From the NCBI GenBank assembly GCA_020061685.1, contig JAGUXU010000078.1:1-13678 (forward strand): 13,678 nt of DNA, written 5' to 3'. The DNA comes from Candidatus Omnitrophota bacterium. Its GTDB lineage: Bacteria; Omnitrophota; Gorgyraeia; Pluralincolimonadales; Pluralincolimonadaceae. The translations under genes and the position numbers were made by a program. Positions 7,856 to 13,678 of this stretch are shown here, piece by piece (within the stretch, counting starts at the first letter, position 1; every line of letters begins with the position of its first letter). The notes below the pieces were generated by a model. It had not been told where the DNA came from and made no database searches. It saw only the letters and a program-made list of their open reading frames with translations.

Positions 7856-7886
7856 TTAATGTTATCCTTATTTTACAAAAGGCGGG

Positions 7887-7896
7887 ATAGGCCTAT
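7887..7896. promoter_or_regulatory. Perfect 10-bp palindrome over the transcription start of the gcv operon
   Basis: ATAGGCCTAT is a perfect inverted repeat. It overlaps the last bases of the -10 hexamer and the expected start site of the promoter at 7923-7895. A repressor bound here would block initiation. Eight of its bases (ATAGGCCT) recur at 8341-8348 beside the receiver-gene promoter. This could still be chance. Confidence 0.3.
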
Positions 7897-7923
7897 TTTA
7901 ATCATCGGGCGGGTTCTTGTCAA
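7895..7923 (-). promoter_or_regulatory. Sigma70-type promoter of the acetyl-CoA synthetase/gcv operon
   Basis: On the minus strand, TTGACA (7923-7918) is separated by exactly 17 nt from TAAAAT (7900-7895). That is a perfect -35 and a -10 with one mismatch at ideal spacing. Transcription should start near 7888, leaving a leader of only about 33 nt before ATG 7855, which is too short for a glycine riboswitch. It is the only strong promoter seen upstream of the eight-gene operon. Confidence 0.8.
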
Positions 7924-7933
7924 TCAAAAAACC

Positions 7934-8290
7934 TTATCCTAAGATCTCCCTGATAACCTGTAGAACTTCCTCTTTCCTGACCGGCTTGTTTATGAACTTG
8001 CTGGCGCCTTTCTCGATCGCCGTGGCATAAGTATCCCAATCGCCGAACGCGGTTATTATCACGACCGGCAGCCCCGGGAAGTCTCTCTTGACGCTCTGCA
8101 GGAGCGTTATGCCGTTCTCTCCGGGCATGGAAAGGTCGGCAAAGACGAGGTCAAAACTCTCCTTCTTTAATGATTTGAGGCCTTCGGAGGTGCTTAAAGC
8201 TACCGATGCCTTATGTCCCTCGCCGTTCAGGAGTTTGGAAAACGCCTTTCCGAACTCCACATCATCATCGACCACGAGTATCTTTGCCAT
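7934..8290 (-). CDS. Stand-alone response regulator receiver (REC) protein
   Basis: A 118-residue protein consisting only of a CheY-like receiver. The acidic pocket is D8-D10 (VVDDD), the phosphorylated aspartate is D52 (VFADLSMPGENG), the switch threonine is T80 (VIITAFG) and the invariant lysine is K102 (INKPV). It has no DNA-binding, enzymatic or other output domain, so it must act by protein-protein contact, as a phosphorelay intermediate, or on a partner encoded elsewhere. It lies 64 nt downstream of the membrane kinase gene, its likely phosphodonor. A candidate promoter lies in that gap, so it may also be expressed alone. Its target cannot be named from the sequence. Confidence 0.93.
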   Translation of the reverse strand: MAKILVVDDDVEFGKAFSKLLNGEGHKASVALSTSEGLKSLKKESFDLVFADLSMPGENGITLLQSVKRDFPGLPVVIITAFGDWDTYATAIEKGASKFINKPVRKEEVLQVIREILG

Positions 8291-8312
8291 AAATTCACTG
8301 CCTTTATTTTCT

Positions 8313-8341
8313 AATATACCTCAAAATACGGCGTTAATCAA
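8313..8341 (-). promoter_or_regulatory. Candidate promoter of the receiver gene
   Basis: On the minus strand, TTGATT (8341-8336) and TATATT (8318-8313) are separated by 17 nt, each with two mismatches or fewer to consensus. The predicted start near 8306 would give a leader of about 16 nt to ATG 8290. It lies in the 64-nt gap after the kinase gene, so the receiver could be transcribed independently of the kinase. Confidence 0.5.
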
Positions 8342-8354
8342 TAGGCCTGCGCCT

Positions 8355-9560
8355 TTAGCGGGAAAAAGGCAGCCTTATCTTTACGATAGTCCCTTGGCCC
8401 TCTTTGCTTTCGCAGGATATCCCGCCCCCGTGCTCCATGATGATGTCCCTTGCGATAGAAAGCCCCAGGCCCGTCCCCAGATCTTTTGTGCTGAAGAACG
8501 GTTCAAATATCCTCTTTAGATGCTCTTTTGGGATCCCTGTCCCGGTATCCTCGATCGTCATCTCGACCTCATCCTTGAGTTTTCTGGTAGAGAGATGTAT
8601 CCGGCCCCCCTGCGGCATGGCGTCGAATGAGTTCCTAAGGATATTTATAAGGGCCTGACGCAATTTCCTTCCGTCCATCGCCACCTGGGGCAGGTCCTTC
8701 TCAAAATTTGTCATAAGGGTTATATTTCTGCGGCTTGCTTCTTTATCCAAAAATTTTATCAATGACTCAAGCATCTGGCTTATCTCGCAGGACTCATAGG
8801 CCAGCTCCGGTTGTTTGACGAAGAGCAGGCATTCATCGACGACGCCGTCTAACCTTTCGACTTCGTTCATGATCGAGTTTATGAGCGAGTCGGCCTCGCG
8901 CATATCCGCGCCCCGGCACTTCTTTAACTCGTCCGAGAGCATCTCGGTGCTCAGGCTTATGGTGCTCAAAGGGTTCCTGACGGCGTGCGCGATCTGTGAA
9001 GACATCAGGCCCATAGCGGCAAGCTGTTCCTTGCGGACGAGTTTCCTGTGCATCCATCTCTCCCTCTCGGACAGGAATCCGAGCGTAGCGGCGATAAGGA
9101 AGAGAAATAAGATACGCAGGGAGATATCAGTCCAGTGGACAAACAGGAGGCACTGGGGACAGCTGAATATATAAACGGCGGCCGTAAGGACCGCCACCCC
9201 TATGCTCAAGAGCAGGCCGTAATAGAACGAGTGCAGGGCCGCCGCGAGCAGGAGGCCGTACGCAAAAGCCGAATTCATCCCCCCTGTCATCGGAAGTATA
9301 AAGGAGAGCAGTGCCAGGTCTAAGATGAACTCGACAAAATATATCCGGCGCGCCTTGTCCGGGAACCTGAAGACCAGATAGTAGAGTATGAGGGAATAAA
9401 AGAGAAAACCGAAGACTAAAAAATAAAGATATGACCTTATCTGCGGCGCCAGAGGGTGATACGCGATCCAGCCCAGGCCGCCAAGGAATGCCGATAACCT
9501 CACGATCGAGAAGACGATATCTGTCGCGTTAACCTGCCATTTTACGTTCCGCGGGCTCAC
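8355..9560 (-). CDS. Membrane sensor histidine kinase with six-helix input domain
   Basis: A 401-residue two-component sensor. The N-terminal part (about 10-165) holds about six hydrophobic helices with short loops and no PAS or large periplasmic domain. The HisKA helix has H192 in SSQIAHAVRNPLST. The HATPase domain carries the N box around ILRNSFDAM (308-315), the G1 box DTGTGIP (338-344), FEPFFSTK (352-359) and GTGLGLSIA (362-370). In the membrane part, GGMNSAF (93-99) resembles the GGxxNPF quinone-site motif of RegB/PrrB, and CPQC (134-137) is a CxxC pair. Both hint at redox sensing but do not prove it. The GTG start at 9560 overlaps the debranching-enzyme stop as GTGA, with an AAGGAAGAG ribosome site just upstream. 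It therefore appears translationally coupled to a glycogen enzyme. The likely partner is the receiver protein 64 nt downstream. Confidence 0.92.
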   Translation of the reverse strand: MSPRNVKWQVNATDIVFSIVRLSAFLGGLGWIAYHPLAPQIRSYLYFLVFGFLFYSLILYYLVFRFPDKARRIYFVEFILDLALLSFILPMTGGMNSAFAYGLLLAAALHSFYYGLLLSIGVAVLTAAVYIFSCPQCLLFVHWTDISLRILFLFLIAATLGFLSERERWMHRKLVRKEQLAAMGLMSSQIAHAVRNPLSTISLSTEMLSDELKKCRGADMREADSLINSIMNEVERLDGVVDECLLFVKQPELAYESCEISQMLESLIKFLDKEASRRNITLMTNFEKDLPQVAMDGRKLRQALINILRNSFDAMPQGGRIHLSTRKLKDEVEMTIEDTGTGIPKEHLKRIFEPFFSTKDLGTGLGLSIARDIIMEHGGGISCESKEGQGTIVKIRLPFSR

Positions 9561-11569
9561 TGCAACTCTTCCTTATATACCCTCAGGATCTCGGCCACGC
9601 TCCACGCCTGCGAGATCGCGCCTCTCGGGTGATAAGGCGGGTCTCCGTCCACTATCTCGGATATGGTCCCGAGTCCCGCTTCTTTCAGATGGCCGGTCAG
9701 CGGGGTCAGGAATTTTTTTGCCTCTTCCTTCATATTCTTAGTCCGCCCGTAGACGTTCAGGTATGCCGTAATAAAATGGCCCAAGAGCCACGGCCAGACC
9801 GTCCCCTGGTGATATGAGGCGTCGCGCGTACGCTGGTCTCCCCAATACGTGCCGCGATAATCCCTGGACTTCGGGGAGAGGGTGCGCAGCCCGTATGGGG
9901 TGAGCAACTCCCTTCCCACCACCTCAAGGACCCTCTTCTCCTTCTCCTTTGAGATAAGCCGGAACGGCAGGCTGAGGGCGAAGATCTGATTAGGCCTTAT
10001 GGACCTGTCTACGCCGTCCTCGTTCACGCAATCGTAAAGATATCCCCCCGCTTCATACCAGAAGACGAGGTCATAGCTTTTCTTTGTCAGATGCGCCAGG
10101 TGCGCGCATTCGCTCTTATATTTTAGACCGAATTTGTCGCATATGGCCTCCATGATCTTTAAGGCGTTATACCAAAGGGCATTGATCTCGACGGCCTTGC
10201 CGTTGCGCGGCGTGACGATCCATTCCCCGACTTTAGCGTCCATCCATGTAAGTTGGACATCCGCCTCGGCCGTAGAGATGAGCCCGTCCCTGTCCATCTT
10301 TATGCCGTAGCGCGTGCCGTTTATATAATACTGTATTATCTCCTCGAGGCAATCAAGGATATGCGTCTCGACAAAATCGTAATCGTCCGTATACTCCAAA
10401 AATTTATGGACCGCCCAGAAGAACCACAGCGAGGCATCTACGGTATTGTATTCCGGCTCCTTGGCCTGTTCCGGGAACCTGTTGGGTATCATCCCCTGGT
10501 CGCAATGCTTCGCGAAGGTCAAGAGTATCTCCTTCGCGGCCTCGAACCTTCCCGTGGCGAGTGTCAGGCCCGGAAGGGATATAAGGGCGTCCCTTCCCCA
10601 ATCCCAGAACCAATGATAACCGGCCACTACCGTCGGGAAACCGTCCATCCTCCTGACTAAGAACGAATCGGCGCTTCTCGCCAGATGGACCACTAAGGGG
10701 TCATCCGATTTGACCGCCGCGGTAAGTTCGCTCCGCCGTAAGACCTCGCTCGACTCCAGCACTTCGACCGAACGCATCTTCCTTCCCTCGGTAGAGGCGA
10801 CGATATAGAACTTGTCGCCCTCCCTGACCAGGAACTCGAATTCACCCGGGCTGTAAAGGTCCTCGTGATACTCAAGCCCCCTCTCCTTCTCTCTCTGGTA
10901 TTCAAAGGTCTTATACCAGTACCCCGCCGGATCAAACCTGTCGGCATTGTTGGCCAGATATATGATCGGGCTCTCGTTGTAGGGCTTCATCTTTATATAG
11001 CCGTCGAAAGATTCCACCGATCTGTTAAAATTAGGGTTCTCCACGGAGATCCAATGGTAGTCCCGCGCCGCGATAAGCGGCCTGATAAGCAACTCAAGAT
11101 AGGCCGGCGAGCTGAGTATCTTGTAAGTTATAACGGAGGTGTTCTCCCCGTGGACCATAAAGACCGCTTTCTCTATCACGGTATCGCCGATCCTGTAGGT
11201 AAATATCGGAAAAGGGTCGAGCCGGAATTCTTCCAGATACCTGTACCCCTCGGGATGGACGACGGCAGGATATGTGTTACAGGAAAGGTTGTAGCGGCTG
11301 CCGTCTTTTAATACGGCCGTCTCTTCCAGTTTCGAGAGCATGACCATCCGCCCCAACGGCGGCCTTGTGGTCGCCACCAGCAACCCGTGATACCGTCTTG
11401 TGTTAGTCCCTATTATCGTCGAAGACGCGTATCCGCCGAGGCCGTTGGTCTCGATCCATTCCTTTCCGACGGCGTTTTGAAAATCGCCGCAGACCTCCTT
11501 GCCGAACCGTATGGCCTCGGATGTCTTTGCGGGCGCTACCTTTCTTATCTCGTCTTTTACCAGCGCCAT
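9557..11569 (-). CDS. Glycogen debranching enzyme / amylo-alpha-1,6-glucosidase (GH133 type)
   Basis: About 670 residues, cytoplasmic, with no signal peptide. The N-terminal bacterial GDE domain (about 25-270) carries WIETNGLGGYASSTI and TNTRRYHGLLVATTRPPLGR. The C-terminal (alpha/alpha)6-barrel amylo-alpha-1,6-glucosidase domain (about 290-670) carries FWDWGRDALISLPGLTL, YNTVDASLWFFWAVH, TWMDAKVG, AVEINALWYNAL, SIRPNQIFALSLP and the late HQGTVWPWLLG. It should hydrolyse alpha-1,6-linked glucose at glycogen branch points. There is no GH13 transferase domain, as expected for this bacterial/archaeal form. Two starts are possible: ATG 11569, one nucleotide after the upstream stop, or TTG 11578, three codons earlier. 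I chose ATG. The gene overlaps the kinase start by 4 nt. Confidence 0.93.
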   Translation of the reverse strand: MALVKDEIRKVAPAKTSEAIRFGKEVCGDFQNAVGKEWIETNGLGGYASSTIIGTNTRRYHGLLVATTRPPLGRMVMLSKLEETAVLKDGSRYNLSCNTYPAVVHPEGYRYLEEFRLDPFPIFTYRIGDTVIEKAVFMVHGENTSVITYKILSSPAYLELLIRPLIAARDYHWISVENPNFNRSVESFDGYIKMKPYNESPIIYLANNADRFDPAGYWYKTFEYQREKERGLEYHEDLYSPGEFEFLVREGDKFYIVASTEGRKMRSVEVLESSEVLRRSELTAAVKSDDPLVVHLARSADSFLVRRMDGFPTVVAGYHWFWDWGRDALISLPGLTLATGRFEAAKEILLTFAKHCDQGMIPNRFPEQAKEPEYNTVDASLWFFWAVHKFLEYTDDYDFVETHILDCLEEIIQYYINGTRYGIKMDRDGLISTAEADVQLTWMDAKVGEWIVTPRNGKAVEINALWYNALKIMEAICDKFGLKYKSECAHLAHLTKKSYDLVFWYEAGGYLYDCVNEDGVDRSIRPNQIFALSLPFRLISKEKEKRVLEVVGRELLTPYGLRTLSPKSRDYRGTYWGDQRTRDASYHQGTVWPWLLGHFITAYLNVYGRTKNMKEEAKKFLTPLTGHLKEAGLGTISEIVDGDPPYHPRGAISQAWSVAEILRVYKEELQ

Positions 11570-11570
11570 C

Positions 11571-12089
11571 TTATTCAAGCCCGCCCTGGGCCTTTCCGCC
11601 TTCCTCGTTTAATTTCTTGAAGAAATCCTCGGGACGCAGGTTTTCCATCTCCCGCTCAAAATTCTTGATCTCCTCCTCGCTTATCGGCTTATTGATCACG
11701 GGGCACAGGGAAAGGACCTTCTCGTCGATAAATATGGGGGAATTCGTCCTGACCGCCAAGGCTATCGCATCGGAAGGGCGCGAGTCTATATTAAGGACCT
11801 TCTCGCCGTGCTTTAAGGCCAGAACGGCATAATAGGCGTTTTCCCTTAGATCGCTTATGATTATCTTTTCTATCTCGGCCCCGACTTCCCTGAAGATGTT
11901 CGCCATCAGATCATGGGTAAGCGGCCTGTGAAATTTCTCGCCCTGCAAGACCATGGCGATAGAGTTGCCTTCGCTCATCCCTATCCATATGGGGACCAGC
12001 CTCGAACCGCCTATCTCCTCGAGGGTGACCACATACTGGGCTAACGGCGGGATAAGTATCAGCGAATATATCTTGGCGGCTTTGAGCAA
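11571..12089 (-). CDS. DUF151 / bifunctional nuclease family protein
   Basis: A 172-residue protein of the DUF151 (bifunctional nuclease, BFN) family, typified by Thermotoga TM0160. It shows VPIWIGMSEGNSIAMVLQG (32-50), RPLTHDL (55-61) and IDSRPSDAIALAVR (101-114), the family's hallmark blocks. A charged helical C-terminus (about 137-162) follows, with no full UvrB/UvrC motif. Plant members have DNase and RNase activity; in most bacteria the role is unknown. The start is TTG 12089. AGGAGG (12100-12095) sits 5 nt upstream, and the family N-terminus begins at this point, while the next in-frame ATG would delete the conserved N-terminus. It lies 46 nt after the MFS stop, and its end overlaps or abuts the debranching-enzyme start. 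Family is certain, role unknown. Confidence 0.9.
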   Translation of the reverse strand: MLKAAKIYSLILIPPLAQYVVTLEEIGGSRLVPIWIGMSEGNSIAMVLQGEKFHRPLTHDLMANIFREVGAEIEKIIISDLRENAYYAVLALKHGEKVLNIDSRPSDAIALAVRTNSPIFIDEKVLSLCPVINKPISEEEIKNFEREMENLRPEDFFKKLNEEGGKAQGGLE

Positions 12090-12094
12090 ATCGT

Positions 12095-12100
12095 CCTCCT
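12095..12100 (-). promoter_or_regulatory. Shine-Dalgarno deciding the TTG start of the DUF151 gene
   Basis: A full AGGAGG lies 5 nt before TTG 12089, with no ATG near the conserved N-terminus. This supports TTG as the real start. Confidence 0.75.
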
Positions 12101-12135
12101 GTATCCTTAAATATTAAACCAAGTATCCGCGAAAG

Positions 12136-13443
12136 TCAAACCTTCTCCTCGCCTTCTATCTTAAGGGGCCTTAATTTTATGACGCTGAAGAAGAGGTCTA
12201 TGCTCCTTATCTTCTCGACGCGCCTTACCTCTTTGATCTTCGGAAGGAATATAAAGGCGAAGACGGCGCGCATGGCTCCGGAGAGCAAGAACAGGGCCAA
12301 AAGCCTGTGGCCGAATAACGGCGGCATGGCTTTGGCTAAGACGCCGCCTAAGAGAGCGCCTAAGCATATCGCGGTCCCGTTAATAACATTGAAATAGGCT
12401 ATGCACCTCGTCCTCTTCTCGGGCATGACCGCGTCATAGATGAAATTCATGACCGAGAGGTTAAATCCGGCCCAGACAAAACCCGCCAGGACCTGTATGA
12501 TGACGAGGTAATATATATCCTGCGAAAATAACCATAATGCCGGCACTATCGGGATAAAGAATGACGTCAGCTGTATTACTTTAAGGTTGCCTGTCCTGTC
12601 CGCGTGCCGGCCCCACAGGTTCATCGTAAGCAAGGTCGCGATGGTGGCGGTGGTAACGATGACCGTATAAGTCACATAGTTAAAATTCAGGTCCCTTAGC
12701 ATGAAGACCGCGAAAAAGGGCCCCGCTATATTCACGCTGAAACTTATGCTTGCCACATAAAATACAAACTTCGCGAAATTGGACTCCCTGACTCTACTAA
12801 TGAAGTCCCAAAAGTTAAAATAATGCTCGTGCGTTATCCTGATAGGCGGCTCGTACATCTTGGAGAGAAAATACCACGAGATAAACCTGGCCGCGCAGGC
12901 TAATCCGAAGATGATGACAAATCCCGCATAACTCTCCTTGCCGAAGATATTCAGGATAAAACCGGCAAGGAACGCGCAGGCGACCGTTATGGCGCCGATA
13001 AACCTGTTACGCCACCCGAAATACTTGCCCCTGGCCGAAGGCGGTATATGGTCGGACATAAGGCTGGCCCATGCGGGGCCGGGAAACGCCCCGACCAAGT
13101 TAAGGAGGGTGACGAAAAATATCAGCCATAAGACGCTGTTTTCCCTGAAGACAAACGGGACCAGTAAGATCGGGATGAACATAAAGGCGTGCAGGAATAC
13201 GAAGATATTGAGTATGCGCCTCCGGCTCTTAAGATGCTCCGTCACGTCGGCGGACTTCAACTGGGCCAGGGCAGATATCAGGCTCGGGAAAGCGGCCAGC
13301 ATACCGACCTGCGCGCTCGTCGCCTTAAGCGCTACGGCAAAAGGAGTTATGTACTGCTCCGTAAAACCGAGCATCGCGGAGGCGAAGCAGCCGTCGAAAA
13401 AGGAATTCTTAAGGCTCGTCCTTAATTTTCCGGATTTTTTCAT
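12136..13443 (-). CDS. Major facilitator superfamily transporter
   Basis: A 435-residue polytopic protein with about 12 hydrophobic segments in two halves. MFS loop signatures are visible: a degenerate loop 2-3 motif (SADVTEHLKSRRRIL, about 64-78) and a clearer repeat in the second half (LWGRHADRTGNLKVIQ, about 276-291). PSARGKYFGWRNRF (135-148) after the fourth helix and PEKRTRCIAYFNVING in the C-terminal half are further conserved intracellular loops. The substrate cannot be read from the sequence. Since a glycogen debranching enzyme lies downstream, a sugar or sugar-phosphate is possible, but efflux is equally so. ATG 13443 is immediately downstream of an extended -10 element, so the mRNA may start within 0-2 nt of the start codon. 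It heads the likely MFS-DUF151-debranching-kinase-receiver operon. Confidence 0.9.
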   Translation of the reverse strand: MKKSGKLRTSLKNSFFDGCFASAMLGFTEQYITPFAVALKATSAQVGMLAAFPSLISALAQLKSADVTEHLKSRRRILNIFVFLHAFMFIPILLVPFVFRENSVLWLIFFVTLLNLVGAFPGPAWASLMSDHIPPSARGKYFGWRNRFIGAITVACAFLAGFILNIFGKESYAGFVIIFGLACAARFISWYFLSKMYEPPIRITHEHYFNFWDFISRVRESNFAKFVFYVASISFSVNIAGPFFAVFMLRDLNFNYVTYTVIVTTATIATLLTMNLWGRHADRTGNLKVIQLTSFFIPIVPALWLFSQDIYYLVIIQVLAGFVWAGFNLSVMNFIYDAVMPEKRTRCIAYFNVINGTAICLGALLGGVLAKAMPPLFGHRLLALFLLSGAMRAVFAFIFLPKIKEVRRVEKIRSIDLFFSVIKLRPLKIEGEEKV

Positions 13444-13451
13444 TGTAACCT

Positions 13452-13460
13452 ATTATATCA
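13452..13460 (-). promoter_or_regulatory. Extended -10 promoter of the MFS operon
   Basis: On the minus strand, TGA-TATAAT gives a perfect -10 (13457-13452) with the extended TGn element. No good -35 lies at 16-18 nt (TTATAC is the closest hexamer). Start of transcription is expected at about 13445-13443, at or just before the ATG. An AGG 5 nt before the ATG would be lost from the mRNA if so. Confidence 0.6.
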
Positions 13461-13463
13461 CAA

Positions 13464-13493
13464 TTGACACGCAAGTATAACACCTGTTAGAAT
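13464..13493 (+). promoter_or_regulatory. Promoter of the rRNA methyltransferase gene
   Basis: On the plus strand, TTGACA (13464-13469) is followed after 18 nt by TAGAAT (13488-13493), preceded by TGT (an extended -10). Six nucleotides then separate it from ATG 13500. The predicted start site coincides with the A of the start codon, so a leaderless mRNA is expected. No Shine-Dalgarno precedes the gene. It occupies the same 56-bp spacer as the divergent MFS promoter. Confidence 0.6.
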
Positions 13494-13499
13494 CAACCC

Positions 13500-13678
13500 A
13501 TGAATGAACCAGCCGTGAAGATAAGCAAGAAAGGAGCCGCATGGCACAGGACCGGCCATCCGTGGGTCTACAGAGACGACCTTGAAAAGGCCGAACCTGC
13601 CCTTTCCGGGAATATAGTCTCTGTCCTTGATAACAAGGGCGCGTTCCTCGGCAAGGCCTTCTATAACGACAGGTCTAA
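13500..13678 (+). CDS. RlmI-type class I SAM-dependent rRNA methyltransferase, N-terminal fragment
   Basis: The gene starts at ATG 13500 and runs off the right edge after about 59 residues. The visible part is a PUA-like domain of the RlmI/YccW family: KISKKGAAWHRTGHPWVYRDD, then SGNIVSVLDNKGAFLGKAFYN. In RlmI this is the KGRekRllrGHPWVfr...G(d/n)lV.V.D..G.flGrg.yn pattern. Family members methylate C5 of cytosine in 23S rRNA (C1962 in E. coli). The methyltransferase domain and catalytic cysteine are beyond the window, so the precise target is not shown. It is the only plus-strand gene and diverges from the MFS transporter gene with a 56-bp gap. Its promoter overlaps the MFS promoter region, so the two may compete. 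Confidence 0.85.
   Translation, partial: MNEPAVKISKKGAAWHRTGHPWVYRDDLEKAEPALSGNIVSVLDNKGAFLGKAFYNDRS

Noticed and set aside
7856..7933. Possible glycine riboswitch upstream of the gcv operon
   Set aside because: The interval is only 78 bp, is occupied by a -35/-10 promoter, and leaves a leader of about 33 nt. This is far too short for a glycine aptamer.
7924..7945. Terminator after the receiver gene (short CTTA/TAAG hairpin before a T run)
   Set aside because: The stem is only about 4 bp, overlaps the end of the coding region and is too weak to call as a terminator.
8833..9057. 74-codon minus-strand frame inside the histidine kinase gene
   Set aside because: It is a +1/+2 frame shadow of the HisKA region with an Arg-rich low-complexity translation.
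10865..11311. 148-codon plus-strand open frame inside the debranching-enzyme gene
   Set aside because: It is entirely antisense to conserved GDE coding sequence, with no ribosome site or recognisable motif.
11570..11578. TTG 11578 as the start of the debranching enzyme
   Set aside because: ATG 11569 lies three codons downstream, right after the preceding stop, and removes no conserved residue. TTG has only a weak AGGG nearby, so ATG was preferred, though TTG is not excluded.
12938..13480. 180-codon plus-strand open frame opposite the MFS gene
   Set aside because: It is antisense to clear transmembrane coding sequence and crosses the MFS start and promoter. It shows no domain signature.
1..13678. 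Mobile elements, CRISPR arrays, tRNA/rRNA genes or phage/defence genes
   Set aside because: No transposase or integrase, no regularly spaced direct repeats, no cloverleaf and no defence-family protein was seen. Genes fill the window almost end to end.

Overview
This is a bacterial chromosomal segment. It is densely packed, and every complete gene lies on the minus strand; only a partial gene at the right edge is on the plus strand. Gene content suggests an anaerobic or fermentative bacterium: a fused ADP-forming acyl-CoA synthetase, a Thermotoga-type ferredoxin, and a glycine cleavage P-protein split into two subunits. The small exported repeat protein and the overall style recall uncultivated lineages such as Omnitrophota. 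That placement is an inference and is not shown by any marker gene here. I see no mobile element, CRISPR array, tRNA or rRNA.

Reading down the minus strand from the right edge, a partial RlmI-type rRNA methyltransferase (plus strand, from 13500) diverges from an MFS transporter (13443-12136). The two share a 56-bp spacer with overlapping promoters that would give nearly leaderless mRNAs. The MFS gene is followed by a DUF151 bifunctional-nuclease-family gene, a GH133-type glycogen debranching enzyme, a six-helix membrane histidine kinase and a stand-alone receiver protein. The three junctions upstream of the kinase are either a short gap or an overlap, so these genes probably form one operon. 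The receiver gene also has its own candidate promoter.

A second operon begins at a near-consensus promoter (TTGACA-N17-TAAAAT, 7923-7895). It encodes an ADP-forming acetyl-CoA synthetase, gcvT, gcvH, gcvPA, gcvPB, a LipM-like octanoyltransferase, a [4Fe-4S] ferredoxin and a 123-residue exported protein, and it ends at a strong hairpin (199-161). Most junctions overlap or abut, so synthesis of these proteins is probably coupled. The module holds T, H and both P subunits plus the enzyme that acylates H. It lacks the L protein (dihydrolipoamide dehydrogenase) and lipoyl synthase LipA. Together with the acyl-CoA synthetase it links glycine, one-carbon units and acetate/ATP. The ferredoxin may supply or accept electrons.

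Downstream of the hairpin, at the left edge, lies the N-terminus of an aconitase/3-isopropylmalate dehydratase large-subunit gene. No intergenic gap exceeds 100 bp. The most unusual points are the ferredoxin and LipM inside a gcv/acetyl-CoA synthetase operon, the 11-residue periodicity of the exported protein, the redox-sensor-like kinase coupled to glycogen debranching, and the divergent leaderless-type promoters.
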